A stretch of DNA of 64,000 bases from Skeletonema tropicum (GCA_037178625.1 CM074137.1:2728001-2792000); one strand, 5' to 3'. Positions 30,125-44,015 are shown, counted from the first letter of the stretch. Numbers and translations are program-made. The notes: generated by a model from the sequence alone, not told the origin.

Positions 30125-31860
30125 ACCATCAGAGACGCGATTGCACTGTGCTCGAAAGCCGCCCTGCACTATGGTGATGTGTTACGGTATTTACGTGGCG
30201 GGGCTGATTTTCTGTTGGAGTTGATGAATCATTCGGCTGGTGATGGTTCATCATCATCGAGACCGAGGAATCTTCATCGTCATCAGCTGCATGCTGCTTC
30301 TCTTGGTGATTATTCGGCAGCAGTGTCCACCATACCCATCATCATGATCCGTCGGCTCCAGCGGCGATGCGATGTACTACAGCACAACATCAAATGGATA
30401 GACTTCGTAGATTACGAACTGAAGCTGATTATTGCGGGCGGCACCATCTTGTTCATGATACATGATATTGATCCATCACGATTGGTTCCAAGATTGTTTT
30501 TGAGGAAGATTGTTGGGGTAGAGTGGGCCAATGTTATATTGCTGTGGAGAATGGAGGCGTGAACGGTAACAACAACAATCATGTAGATACGTACAATTAG
30601 GAGACAGACTCTAGCAGGGAGAGAGTTCATGGATGCTGTAAGGAAAGCATTTTTCCAGCAGTTTGAAGCCAGTGCGGTAAAGCATCTGGAAACGCAATGG
30701 ACATCGGATGCGTTGCTCGTGATTTGATGGGCGGTCATAAAGTGTTCAAGCGTGAGATATTTCGCTGGCTACAAGCTTGTGAAAATGGCATGCTAGAAGC
30801 TGGGACCTTCGATTTTTCAAACGAAGAAGTTGAATTAGAGAATCTAAAACAATACGGTGTTGCGCATACTAACTGTAAATGTTGGTGAAGCCATGCGGTA
30901 CCTGACACAAGGAGCTAATGCGACTGAGATACTGAAGGATCCACTCATTCAAAAGCACAAAGACCTCCTATTCAAGTCACTTGTCGCCGTTGAAACGGTG
31001 GATTTCTTCGACGAAGATACGTGGGATGGTGAGAACTATGAAGCCTCCTGGATCTTATTCACGAGTATATAGTTCCTCATGCATCCAATCAACAGAGGAT
31101 CGAATGCTTTGTGCAGATGATCAATATTATGGCCAGTCTAACGTCAAAGGAGCTCGTCGAACTGCACTCGTCGAACTGCACGCCTGATAATATTTTCTAT
31201 GCTCTTCCATCCATACAACCGTGTGTCTGTCGACGAGAAGCAAAAGGAAAGAGCAGCTATTACGGAGAAGAAGAAAGTGAAGCGAGTGAAAGGAGCGGAA
31301 CGCCAAGCAGGCCTCTTGCCACATCTTCGCGACGAAATCCTAGCTGCACAACAATTAAAGAAGGATCTCCCTGGTGATGGAGTTTACACTGAAGTTTTCA
31401 AGCACTACAGAACGGGCAACAAGATGAAAAGAGCCGAAGTTGTCGAAAAGAAGAAGAAGGAGATGGAGGCTGCTCTAGCGAAGCCACGTAATATTAGCAA
31501 GAATCAGCGAAGTGCAAATCTCTATTGGTGGCTCAATTGAGTTTAGATGGTTCGCCGCAGTTCGTAAGAATGAAGCTCCTCCCAGTCTCCTTCGAGCGGA
31601 GATTGCTCATCGAGGCATTCAAGTCGAATATGAACAAGAGAAATTGACTCTCCAATCAACGTAGAGCCATTGGCCTCCATGTCGCTAGAATCAAATGAAG
31701 GAATTGCTCAAGAGGGACGAGCTTGCGAGGATGGGTCGAGATGACAACGTGTAAAGAAGGCGCAAAACTCGATGGTATCAACTCATTCAAACCGCTATGT
31801 CAAGAAATGAAAGCAAAGATTCCAGCCTTCGTCGAATGGAAGTCTAGCAGGTTCAAATAG
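30125..31860 (+). pseudogene. Decayed multi-frame gene (R3 copy)
   Basis: Same broken frames as in R1. The 5' block is 30125-30562, the 113-residue frame is 31199-31540, and the second relic is 31990-32341. Confidence 0.45.
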
Positions 31861-33374
31861 AGTAGAAATAACATGTATAGTAAGAGTATATAGTAAGAAC
31901 GGAGCTTTTCAAGACTTCTTAACCGATGAAAAAATCCATTTCTCTAAGTAACGTTCAGCGATCAAAACTATTTGTCACCTTCTTGCTTCATGATTACATT
32001 CATAGACATCCATATTTATGATACTGTCGGTGCGGATAGAAGTGCCACAAATGCCCTCACAAGAGCCCGTCAATTAGACATTCCGTGTTTTACAATTGGC
32101 GAACTTGTAAAAGTAGCTGACTATCGATAATGTTCAAGTTCAAGAAGGCCAGCATCATCAAGCACTTATTAATGAGGAAAATGTCGATGACAACGACGTC
32201 GACGTCGAAGAAGACAACCAAGAAGAACGACGAAGGCTTCAGGACCGGGGATATTGTCCGCGATGTTTTGATCATGCGATGGCACAAGAGAATGCCCAGC
32301 CCTATTGGTGGGTTGAAGGATGTCCAAGTTGTGATCGTTAGGGAAGAGACCATACACTTACGACCGTTGTGCTCTGTCGTGGGGTGCCCAAGAGGACATT
32401 ATTTGTCGATGCTTAATAATCTTGGCCATGTAAAATTGTGCTCAAGATATCGCCTTCCAAGCAAAGGAGCCCCTACAAATCATGTAAAATAAATGTTGTG
32501 TTCGCATTAACATCATTCGTATCAGCGCCTCTTGCTGCCACTCTCAATTCGCACGTAGAAATCATCCAAATACGCTGTCCCACGGTATTTATGCAAAGAC
32601 ACACATTACACGGTTAATTTCAGTACATAGCATCTTCGTCGGCTACACCAAGTCCCACCAATTCAAAAAGAAAGTTTGCACGACCACTTCACCTGGGCTC
32701 TCCACCGTCAGCATCACCGGTAACCATCAGCGGAAGTATTCATGCCCAGTTGAGTCAGTTTTTTTTTCATCGGAAGGCACCATAACCATGTGCATTCAAA
32801 GAAGCAGCATCTAAGAGCATCTGTACCGATCGACTGATGATTGCAATCAACTACAAGTGCCTGCCCGCCCCCAGATTTCACACGGACGGTTTTCCGTACC
32901 TTCTCATTCCCATGTTTTTCTTGCCTTGTGATGGTGTAACGCCAGGAAGAGCCATGAGATAACGTTCACCGTTCACGTATTTCAACACTTCCTCTTCAGC
33001 GATTGCTGCCATCCTTCTCTTCGTCTCCATAATCGTCTACAATCCGTTTTCAATCTCAGTGTCAAAGATTGCACCCACCTCGAATGGCTATGACACACTA
33101 CTATTCCGACCATCGGAGACGTAATAAAGCGGCCGCGGCTGATCTACTATCATATCGCCCAATATAGTTTTTTGTGACAAATCTTTCACGATCACTGTGC
33201 TCAATCCCCAATTCTTCGATACGAGTAATGATCTCTCTAAGCGCCCGGTTCGTCGTCTATGCATGTATTATTATGATGACGGCATCGGGTCCATAATATT
33301 ATCATCATATTATGTATGGAGTTGCGGTTAGGTTCAGTATTGTATTCAACATTATGATGATGTGTGGAATAGTG

Positions 33375-33669
33375 TTTTGTGGCGACTCGTGACTTGACCT
33401 GACGACTCGTGACTACACCTGCAGGTGTAGTCACGAGTCGCCAAAAGAACCAGTTTGAATGTGTACGACAGAGGACTTGTATGGCACCGATGAGACGGCT
33501 CAAACAGTTATCGCTACCACAAGCTACCATAGCAGTGGGAGTGGCCATTGGCTGGCTAGCTCGGCTCGTTTGCTTCATCCGCTACCTGCGATCACTGGCA
33601 GTTGTAGCGACTCGTGACTCGATTTCATGACTCACGAGTCCTCAACTCGAGTCATGAGTCACCACAAAA
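33375..33669. mobile_element. 295-bp inverted-repeat element, copy in R3
   Basis: Same structure as the other copies. The palindrome is at 33403-33440. Confidence 0.5.
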
Positions 33670-33733
33670 CCTCCACAATACAAAACCCGCAGTTATCATG
33701 ATAGCACATGACGGCGGGAGTTGTACCGAGAAG

Positions 33734-36098
33734 TAATAGTACACTTTGCCTACTGCTTTGCAAATAATAAAGATGGGTGCAGACACTTGGCAGACAATAT
33801 CATCATGATATTATTATTTGAATTTGTGCGTAGATACTGAGACAGTAGTGAGACCCCCGATATGCCCGTGATCCGTGGTATTAGAGTCAGCGCTGTTGTG
33901 CAAATAGAAAATAGACAAATAAACCATCAGAGACGCGATTGCACTGTGCTCGAAAGCCGCCCTGCACTATGGTGATGTGTTACGGTATTTACGTGGCGGG
34001 GCTGATTTTCTGTTGGAGTTGATGAATCATTCGGCTGGTGATGGTTCATCATCATCGAGACCGAGGAATCTTCATCGTCATCAGCTGCATGCTGCTTCTC
34101 TTGGTGATTATTCGGCAGCAGTGTCCACCATACCCATCATCATGATCCGTCGGCTCCAGCGGCGATGCGATGTACTACAGCACAACATCAAATGGATAGA
34201 CTTCGTAGATTACGAACTGAAGCTGATTATTGCGGGCGGCACCATCTTGTTCATGATACATGATATTGATCCATCACGATTGGTTCCAAGATTGTTTTTG
34301 AGGAAGATTGTTGGGGTAGAGTGGGCCAATGTTATATTGCTGTGGAGAATGGAGGCGTGAACGGTAACAACAACAATCATGTAGATACGTACAATTAGGA
34401 GACAGACTCTAGCAGGGAGAGAGTTCATGGATGCTGTAAGGAAAGCATTTTTCCAGCAGTTTGAAGCCAGTGCGGTAAAGCATCTGGAAACGCAATGGAC
34501 ATCGGATGCGTTGCTCGTGATTTGATGGGCGGTCATAAAGTGTTCAAGCGTGAGATATTTCGCTGGCTACAAGCTTGTGAAAATGGCATGCTAGAAGCTG
34601 GGACCTTCGATTTTTCAAACGAAGAAGTTGAATTAGAGAATCTAAAACAATACGGTGTTGCGCATACTAACTGTAAATGTTGGTGAAGCCATGCGGTACC
34701 TGACACAAGGAGCTAATGCGACTGAGATACTGAAGGATCCACTCATTCAAAAGCACAAAGACCTCCTATTCAAGTCACTTGTCGCCGTTGAAACGGTGGA
34801 TTTCTTCGACGAAGATACGTGGGATGGTGAGAACTATGAAGCCTCCTGGATCTTATTCACGAGTATATAGTTCCTCATGCATCCAATCAACAGAGGATCG
34901 AATGCTTTGTGCAGATGATCAATATTATGGCCAGTCTAACGTCAAAGGAGCTCGTCGAACTGCACTCGTCGAACTGCACGCCTGATAATATTTTCTATGC
35001 TCTTCCATCCATACAACCGTGTGTCTGTCGACGAGAAGCAAAAGGAAAGAGCAGCTATTACGGAGAAGAAGAAAGTGAAGCGAGTGAAAGGAGCGGAACG
35101 CCAAGCAGGCCTCTTGCCACATCTTCGCGACGAAATCCTAGCTGCACAACAATTAAAGAAGGATCTCCCTGGTGATGGAGTTTACACTGAAGTTTTCAAG
35201 CACTACAGAACGGGCAACAAGATGAAAAGAGCCGAAGTTGTCGAAAAGAAGAAGAAGGAGATGGAGGCTGCTCTAGCGAAGCCACGTAATATTAGCAAGA
35301 ATCAGCGAAGTGCAAATCTCTATTGGTGGCTCAATTGAGTTTAGATGGTTCGCCGCAGTTCGTAAGAATGAAGCTCCTCCCAGTCTCCTTCGAGCGGAGA
35401 TTGCTCATCGAGGCATTCAAGTCGAATATGAACAAGAGAAATTGACTCTCCAATCAACGTAGAGCCATTGGCCTCCATGTCGCTAGAATCAAATGAAGGA
35501 ATTGCTCAAGAGGGACGAGCTTGCGAGGATGGGTCGAGATGACAACGTGTAAAGAAGGCGCAAAACTCGATGGTATCAACTCATTCAAACCGCTATGTCA
35601 AGAAATGAAAGCAAAGATTCCAGCCTTCGTCGAATGGAAGTCTAGCAGGTTCAAATAGAGTAGAAATAACATGTATAGTAAGAGTATATAGTAAGAACGG
35701 AGCTTTTCAAGACTTCTTAACCGATGAAAAAATCCATTTCTCTAAGTAACGTTCAGCGATCAAAACTATTTGTCACCTTCTTGCTTCATGATTACATTCA
35801 TAGACATCCATATTTATGATACTGTCGGTGCGGATAGAAGTGCCACAAATGCCCTCACAAGAGCCCGTCAATTAGACATTCCGTGTTTTACAATTGGCGA
35901 ACTTGTAAAAGTAGCTGACTATCGATAATGTTCAAGTTCAAGAAGGCCAGCATCATCAAGCACTTATTAATGAGGAAAATGTCGATGACAACGACGTCGA
36001 CGTCGAAGAAGACAACCAAGAAGAACGACGAAGGCTTCAGGACCGGGGATATTGTCCGCGATGTTTTGATCATGCGATGGCACAAGAGAATGCCCAGC
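33734..36098 (+). repeat. Tandem array, truncated last copy R4
   Basis: Identical in order to R1-R3 up to TGCCCAGC (36098), where it breaks inside the second relic and non-repeated sequence begins. The remaining 62% of the unit includes the decayed gene but not the 295-bp element. Confidence 0.92.
33923..35658 (+). pseudogene. Decayed multi-frame gene (R4 copy)
   Basis: Same broken frames. The 5' block is 33923-34360 and the 113-residue frame is 34997-35338. The second relic (35788 onward) is cut at 36098. Confidence 0.45.
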
Positions 36099-36515
36099 AT
36101 ATATTTCGTCAAAAGGAAATGAAGACTTATTCAAGTACAACATATTATATGATGATAATTAATATACAGCATTCCGGTTGCAATTAATCCACAACACTCA
36201 ATCTATTGCTCTGAGACGATATCGTCGATCTGCAGCTCGCTTTTCATCGCTATTATCAGCATCTCAAACTGCAAACTTAGTGACTACAGACTGACTGGAT
36301 CAGAACTTATATGGATATGTATGTAATCAGTAACCAACGAATGGCATGTGCATGCCCGTTTGTTTGAGTCTACGTGCGTAGAAAGATGCAAAGCTCATCT
36401 TCTCACGAGGATTCTATCTGTAACTCACTTTCACACTATTTAATTTATCACTTTACCACATCATAACAATCACTGTCAGGATAGACCTCTATTCAATGCA
36501 AAAGAATACAACAAC
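36099..36515. other. Right flank of the array and 3' flank of glutamate synthase
   Basis: No gene is seen. AT-rich, non-repeated sequence, presumably including the 3' UTR of the minus-strand gene that ends at 36516. Confidence 0.4.
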
Positions 36516-39500
36516 CTACGCAGCAACTGCATTCTTCGCCTTCGCAGCCCTTTCTTCGAGAACGCGCTTGTAATCATGTGGGAAGACCTTGACAAAATTC
36601 TTGTACTCAGATTCCCAGTTCTCCAACATTCTCTGTCCTACAGGAGATCCAGTAACTTCTACATGCTCTTGGATGAATCCAAAAACCTTCTCCTTCTCTT
36701 CAATGGAGTCAATTTCCTCAAGAGCTACAAGACCCATGTTGCAACGCTCGGGGAATTTGTTTTCAGGGTCGTATACGTAAGCAATTCCACCACTCATTCC
36801 TGCACCAAAGTTTCTTCCAGTTTCGCCCAAGACGACAAGGTCTCCGCCCGTCATGTACTCAGCGCAATGGTCACCAGTACCTTCTACCACGGCCAACGCT
36901 CCAGAGTTCCTCACGCAGAAACGTTCTCCTGCCTTCCCGCGGAAGAATGCTTTGCCTGATGTTGCTCCGTAGAGGCACACATTTCCAACAATGACGTTGT
37001 CCTCGGAGACGAAGCCGTCGTCAATAACTTCTTGTGATGGGAAGACAGCAATTTTTCCTCCGGAAAGTCCCTTGCCCGCGTAATCATTTGCGTCTCCCTC
37101 AACAGTCATAGTGACACCCTTTGCAAGAGTGAAAGCAAATGATTGACCCGCATGTCCCTTCATATTAATTTTGATAGTATCGTCTGGTAGTCCCTCTTTT
37201 CCATAACGCTTTGAGATTTCATACGAGAGCATAGTACCGCACGTACGATTAAGGTTATTAATCTCTTCATCAAATTCAACGGGAGTTCCATTTTCCAACG
37301 CTTCTTTAGATTTCTCGATCAACACATTATCCTTGGCCTTATCAAGACCATGGTACTGAGTAGTCAAGTTACGGATGCCTGCAGAGGGGTTCAGTTCCGA
37401 AGCTGGGGTGAGAAGTGGAGATAGGTCTAATCCACGACTCTTGTAGTGAAGTCCACGTCTGTTAACTTCCAAATGTTGAGTTTGACCAATCATTTCTTCC
37501 ATGGTTCTGTATCCCATTTTGGCCATGATCTCGCGAATTTCTTCGGCCATCAAGAAGAAGTAGTTCATCACGTGCTCTGGTTGACCTGCAAACTTCTTCC
37601 TCAACTCTTCATCTTGAGTAGCAATTCCGACAGGACATGTATTCAAGTGGCACTTTCGCATCATGATACATCCCATCGCAATCAGAGGCCCAGTGGCAAA
37701 GCCAAATTCTTCTGCGCCCAAAAGACAAGCGATGACGACATCACGACCAGTCTTGAGCTGACCGTCGGTTTGAAGTTTGACTCTGTCACGCAGCCCGTTA
37801 AGAACGAGGGTCTGCTGTGTTTCTGCAAGACCGAGCTCCCACGGAAGTCCAGCGCCTTTCAGTCCAGTCCATGCGGCAGCACCAGTTCCTCCGTCATGAC
37901 CACTGATAGTGATATGATCAGCAACAGCCTTTGCAACTCCAGCAGCTACAACTCCCACACCGACCTCAGAAACCAATTTAACTGACACTTCTCCAGTTGG
38001 TTGGGCATTCTTCAAATCATGGATAAGCTGCGCCAGATCCTCGATAGAGTAAATATCATGATGGGGTGGAGGAGAGATGAGACCAACTCCAGGTGTTGTG
38101 TGACGATTCTCTGCAATATATTCAGAAACTTTGAAACCGGGAAGCTCTCCTCCTTCTCCAGGCTTTGCGCCTTGAGCCATTTTAATTTGGATTTGGTCAC
38201 TGTTGGCCAAATAATGTGATGTCACACCAAATCTTCCAGATGCAACCTGCTTGATAGCGGACCTTCGATCGTCAAGGAAACGTTTCGGATCTTCGCCTCC
38301 TTCTCCTGTGTTTGATCTGCCTCCAATAGCATTCATCGCCTTTGCCAAAGTCTCGTGTGCCTCCTGACTAATTGATCCAAGAGACATTGCACCTGTGGCA
38401 AATCTCTTGACGATTTCCTTCGCGGGCTCAACCTCGTCTAATGGAACAGCACGTGAGGGATCAAACTTGAATTTCAATTGACCTCTAAGGGTGACCTTCA
38501 TGTTCTGCTCATTGGTGAGGCGCGCAAACTCCTTGTAAGCTTCACGAGAGTTAGTGCGTGCTGCGACCTGATTTGCAAAGAATAGGGAACGAGGGACAAG
38601 ATTAGTACGCAGCAACACACAGTAGTGGTGAGTGAATAGCAGACACAAACAAGCTTACCTGCAAATTGGCCATTCCTCCAGGAGTGTTCAAGTGAGCTTC
38701 TCCGCCATCGCGGTAGTGCAACTGCCCATCATTTTGTACTAGGATAGTCTCAATGTTTTGGTTGTCTGGGTAACCAGCCTGGTGGAGACGTTCCAAATCG
38801 CGGTAAAGGGCCTCAAAGTCAGTACCCTGAATACGAGTTGTTGTGCCTGTGAAGCATCGATACACAATTTCGTCAGCAAGACCAACTGCCTCGAAAACTT
38901 GCGCACCCTTGTAACTCTGAAGTGTTGAAATACCCATCTTACTCATGACCTTGAGAAGACCCTTTCCTACTGCCTTCCTGTAATTTGTCATGATTTCGTC
39001 ATCAGAGTACTGGTTTTTGGACTTGGCCTCCACCAATCCATCACTGTTCATTTTGCAGAGAGCCTCGTATGCCATGTATGGACAGACACCATCGCAGCCA
39101 TATCCGAAAATTGTAGCATAGTCATGAACTTCTTTGCAGTCACCAGCTTCGGCAAAAATGGCAGCCTTGGGTCTTTGCTTCGTCTTCAACAAATGTTGAT
39201 GAACAGCACCAACAGCAATCAAAGATGGAAGGGCCATACGATCTGGTCCCACCAAACGATCCGACAAAATCACTGCCTGTGATCCGCTCTCGCCAATACC
39301 TCCTTGAATGGCGTCCGCAGCCTCGTCACAAATCCTTTCGAGAGCCTGAAGCATGCCATCAGGACCAGAACCTGCGGGGAAAGTGCAGTCAATCACATGT
39401 GATGCAAATGCCTTCTTTCCGTCCTTATCAACATACACCTTACTCTTCAATGTCTCCATCTCATCAAGAGTCAACACGGGGTGACGAACATTCAACCGCT

Positions 39501-41532
39501 TGCAGTGCTCTTTGGCAGGATCAGCCAAAAGATTACCCTCTGGGCCGACAGGACAAACGAGACTCATAACAATCTCTTCTCGAATAGGATCAATTGGGGG
39601 ATTGGTCACCTGGGCGAAGAGTTGTTTGAAGTATTCATTCACCTGACGAGGTTTCTCCGAAAGGACAGCGAGGGCGGCATCATTACCCATACTTCCTAGA
39701 GCTTCTTTTCCACCGATACCCATTGGTAAGAGAAGCATCTCGAGCTTTTCTCCAGTAAAGCCAAAAGTATTGAGCTTGCGATTCGTCTGAGAGTAGTTAA
39801 AGGGCGCACGAGAAATTGCCGCGTCATCTGTCCACTTCTCCAAATCAATCATGGTTTCTTCAACCCAATCACCATAGGGGTTCATAGCAGCAATTTGCTC
39901 CTTGATTTCATCATCAGGAACAATACGCTCAGTGCTAAAGTCTACCAAGAACATCTTTCCAGGTTCAAGACGATGCTTGATCTTGACTTCAGAGTCCATC
40001 AGTTCAGGAATGACACCAATTTCCGAGGAAAGGACAACGTGGTCATCCTTAGTAACATAGTATCGCGATGGACGAAGACCGTTCCTATCTAAAGTGGCGC
40101 CAATATAACGCCCATCGGTAAAGGCCACCATGGCTGGACCATCCCATGGCTCCATCAAACAAGAATTGTACTCGTAAAAAGATTTCTTCGTCTCAGACAA
40201 GTTCGGGTTGTCCTGCCACGCCTCAGGAATCATCATCATAACTGCTTCTGGCAAACTTCTCTCAGAGGCCTTGGCCATTAACTCCAACACACTATCAAAG
40301 TTACCTGAATCACTCATATTGTCAGATGTGGCAGGCAAGAGCTGATGTGTATCATTTCCGAAGTAATCCGACGCCATGAGTCCACCGCGGCTGAACATCC
40401 AGTTCTTGTTTCCACGTAGAGTGTTGATCTCGCCATTGTGGCACATCATTCGGATGGGTTGGGCACGCTCCCAAGAAGGGAATGTGTTGGTTGAGAAACG
40501 AGAGTGGACGAGGGATAAATGGGTAATGAAAGATGGGTCCTTAATGTCAAGGTAGTACTGGGAGACTTGCTCTGGGGTAAGTTGTCCCTTGTATGTAATA
40601 GTCTGAGAAGAAAGTGAATTGATGTAAAATCCACTTTCTGGTCCAAGCATGGCCGCAGCCTCCTCCTCGGCCATCTTGCGAACACGGAACAATTCACGTT
40701 CAAAGTCACGAGCGGAGTATTTCGAATTATTTGCAACAAAGAATTGCTCAGTATCTGGCTCAGAGTCAAGTGGATCCTGTCCAAGCATTGAGTTATCCAC
40801 TGGTACAGGACGCCATCCCAATACTTCCAATCCACGTTGCTTTGTTAATCGTTCTAGTACGGCCTTGCAATCTTTTAGAACATCTGGATTTTCGGGGGGA
40901 AAGAAGACATTGGCTACAGCGTACTCTCCCTTGGCAGGAAGATCTATACCGAGTGCTTCCTTGGCCTTGGCTCTCATGAAGGCGTCGGGCATACCAAATA
41001 GCATACCTGATTGTTGAATATATTGATGTAGAATGATTAGTTGAACATGAATGAATGAAAGTACATAGATCAACATGATGTCACATGATGTGTTAATGAT
41101 ATGATATGTCAAGATATGGAACTCACCAGCACCATCTCCACTAGCAGGACAGCACCCAACACCACCACGATGACTCATACGAATCAACATCTCATCAGCA
41201 TCTTCCACGACCTTTCGACTAGCCACAGATTTCAACGATGCAACGAGACCAACACCACAATTTTCCGTCTCACGCGACGGATCATACACAGTTTTTGGAA
41301 GGATTCCATTCTCCTTCTTTCCCGTACGAAGATTTAGTACGCGTTCCGTGCTGTAGAATAGAGCTGGTATTTGAGAGCGGAATACGGGAGTAGCGATGGC
41401 TCCTGTTGCGGCGAGACGGGGGACTATCCTTGTGGCGGAGCGGGAAGTTGATGCCGATGAAGAAGATATTGCAGAACGTCCACCGATGGTTCTTCGCGAG
41501 GAGCGCGCTCCAGATGAGAGGCGGCTGAGCAT
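36516..41532 (-). CDS. gltB: Glutamate synthase (GOGAT) large subunit, predicted mitochondrial
   Basis: Three exons (41532-41127, 41006-38659, 38567-36516) join in frame to 1601 residues. The first intron (41007-41126, 120 bp) has no stop and would insert 40 residues if read through. Domains in order: class-II amidotransferase with nucleophile Cys92 ([13 protein letters not shown]), the central domain, the FMN-binding TIM barrel with the 3Fe-4S cysteines ([13 protein letters not shown]), and the glucosyltransferase-like beta-helix ([20 protein letters not shown]). The NAD(P)H-binding beta subunit found in fused eukaryotic NADH-GOGAT is absent; the protein ends like bacterial GltB or Fd-GOGAT. 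The Arg/Ser-rich leader without a signal peptide suggests mitochondria (inference). It converts 2-oxoglutarate plus glutamine to two glutamates. ATG 41532 is chosen over a GTG at 41559. Confidence 0.93.
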
Positions 41533-41845
41533 GGTGGTAGTGATTTCAGCAGACAGCACACACAGCAGCTGTTACGATTATTTGCTATTTAATGGTTATT
41601 GCGTCACCGCTGCCAATTGCAGTACCATAGGGGCCTCTATGCTATCAATGGGAGAAAGCACCGGCACTTCAGCGGAAGTCATGCAAATTCTTTGCTGCTG
41701 TGCATTTTGCAGAAAAGATTTGCCCAGATTTTTGGATCTGATGGCTGGCCCAGTCCGTCTTACATAGAAGACACCTGTCTGTCTCTTGGTGCTAAGTGCA
41801 ACGCAAATGCACGATGGAACGAGTCTACTTTAGATAAGTTATGCT

Positions 41846-43472
41846 CTAAATAGTATTACATTTTCTCACTGCGATCCTCTTCCTCTTTCTCCTTGTGTCA
41901 TCGGTCTTCTCCATAGCGTGAACAAGCGATGGAATGAGACGAACAATCTCGTAAAGTCTAGCTGGCTCATACTTGTCAACATGCTCAAGCACTCGCGGAA
42001 GCAACCCCATATTCATTAGACCCACCTCGTGTAGATTGTTGTCCTCGAGAAAGTAATACTTGATAATTTTTTGTCTCGCAACCTCGACTTTATCATCATT
42101 TTCGTTCATCTTCAAAAGTGATTGAATTGTTGAAGCGAATGATAGAATGGCGAAGGATAAAACCGATTCGATAGCGCATAGGGTATGATTGGAGCTGAAA
42201 ATGCTTTCGACACTTGTTCTATCACAAAGGGTGCTCCAAATAGCTTCAATCGTACCCGCTCCGTGTATCTCCTCATTCATACTCATTTTACATTCCCGGA
42301 GGATCGTATTGTTCTTCAAAAGACGGAAAAAGATGGCCCAACCGGAATCAGTAACGTCGTTGCAATTCCAGAGATTCACAGAAGTAAGCGATGGCATGGA
42401 GTTCAGACATTCCACCATTGAAGGGATGGCATCATCCGGTATGTTGTTGCCTCCAAGTTTCAGCATATGCAACGAGCTATGCTGAGTAGGTGAAAGAATA
42501 TATCCCAGCCCTGTAGAGATGGTGCGAAGCTACCAGAATGCACCGCGCAAGTGAGGTCGAGCTCCTCGAGCATTAGAGATGAATTGTTTGAAATAGCCTC
42601 AGCAAGAAACAACCCCCCTGCAACTCCAATTGGAAAACGACGAAAGTCAAGAATTTTCAAGGTAGAATTCTGCAAAAGACCCTGTGATATTGCCTCCATC
42701 CCAGCGGGAGAGATCGATCCATGTTCCATCTCGTAGTCTCCTTGGAGAGACAAACTTTTTAGACTTACAGTGGCCAAAGCATCCCCCAAAACGGCAGCAG
42801 CGTCATCATTGATATCATTTTCATCAAGAATGAGATGATCAATGCAGGACTTTTCTTTCAATGCATTGATGATCTTTTCCATCCTCGTCCCGTAAGATTT
42901 TCGCAGCGCTTTAGCCCAAAGCTACGCAGCGATCCAGCGCATCGTGAGAGAGCAGACGCAAGTATTTGAGGTGTCCTCGCGTCCAATGTGAAGTGACCCA
43001 ACATCAAAGAACAAAGTTTGTTGTTATTCTGCATGAATGGGCTGAGGATAGCCACTGTATCCTTTATTTCCGAGCCATACGTGATATTCCCCTCAATCGA
43101 AAGATTTCTGCACGATCTATTCGCAGCCACAGCGCGGTAGAATGCCTTCGCATTCCTAATTCTTTCCTCTTGATTATCTATACATTAGAAGTAATGTTCA
43201 TCAGAGTCTTGTTGAAGATCGCGTATTTCCAATAATTTGACATGCTGACTCTTCGATAAGGCATTCCCTTCCTCCTCCCAATCGATGAATAGAAGATCAC
43301 ATGAACAGTTAGGGTTTGTGTTCCAATTGAAGAGAGCATGTACGACCACACAGTCGGGATCATTAGATTCAATACAACCTAGCGTTTCGCTATCAAGATA
43401 CAAAGAATCGTATTGAGAAAGATTGGGTGATGACTCGACAGAAGCATTGTCGGAATTGTCGTTGCTTGTCAT
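41846..43472 (-). pseudogene. Leucine-rich-repeat (RNI-like) protein, broken
   Basis: One LRR protein of about 540 residues can be followed from ATG 43472 (MTSNDNSDNASVESS) to TAG at 41846. The frame meets an in-frame TAA (43185-43187, EHYF then CIDNQEERIRNAKAFYRAVA), a one-base loss near 42882 (CENLTGRG then MEKIINALKEKSC) and another near 42478 (FFHLLS then SLHMLKLGGNN). Repeats of the ribonuclease-inhibitor type are clear: SLKSLSLQGD, STLKILDFRRF, LMLEELDLTC, SLTSVNLWNCNDV. The C-terminus is basic (RRKRKRIAVRKC). Three lesions in one gene favour a pseudogene. It probably encoded an adaptor or sensor, partner unknown. Confidence 0.65.
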
Positions 43473-44015
43473 TTTTCTTCGGCTTCGGAGCGAGAGGAGT
43501 GAGACGCGGCGGCGGCGCGAGGACGATACACTGAATATGCAGAGCCGACGCACTTGATGTTCGGCCAAGAATTGAGTGGCTATGGACAAGGATGATTTCT
43601 CTCTCTCTCTTCCTCGCTGGTTCTTGGCTTACCCTTCGCTATTGGCTGTTGCTCGTGCTGAAGTGAATCATAATAATACGATAAGCGTACGAACATAACA
43701 GGAAATCCAGCGGACCGTTTTTATTCGCCCAACCGGTTTTCAGCGCAAACAACAAACAATCTACGACATAACGAGCGACAATGGCAACTGTATGGTACTT
43801 ATGGTGGTTGACATTTGGCGAATGGCAAAAGTAAGATAGAGAGCTACTCCTATCATCTGTTGGGTATACGAGCGCAGCGAGTTGAGCACTGCCATTGCGA
43901 ACAGTAATCGACTGCTTTGCAAGTTCAAGTGTTCCTTTCAACTGCTAAGAAACTGAAGCAGGGTTATAGCTCATCAGTAGGGCGGCAACGTTATTATTTT
44001 ATTGGGTTCATCATC

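Larger units (their letters stand above)
29936..33733 (+). repeat. Tandem array, full copy R3 (3798 bp)
   Basis: Its first two thirds match R2/R4. From about 32476 it carries the R0 variants (ACAAATCATG, ACATCATTCGTATCAGC, TTAATTTCAGTACATAG, CACCTGGGC), so the copy looks mosaic. Confidence 0.93.

Noticed and set aside
19039..36098. Possible CRISPR or rDNA array
   Set aside because: Unit is 3.8 kb, lacks short regular repeats with spacers, and no rRNA-like sequence was recognised.
37446..37985. 179-codon + frame opposite glutamate synthase
   Set aside because: Antisense shadow of the FMN domain.
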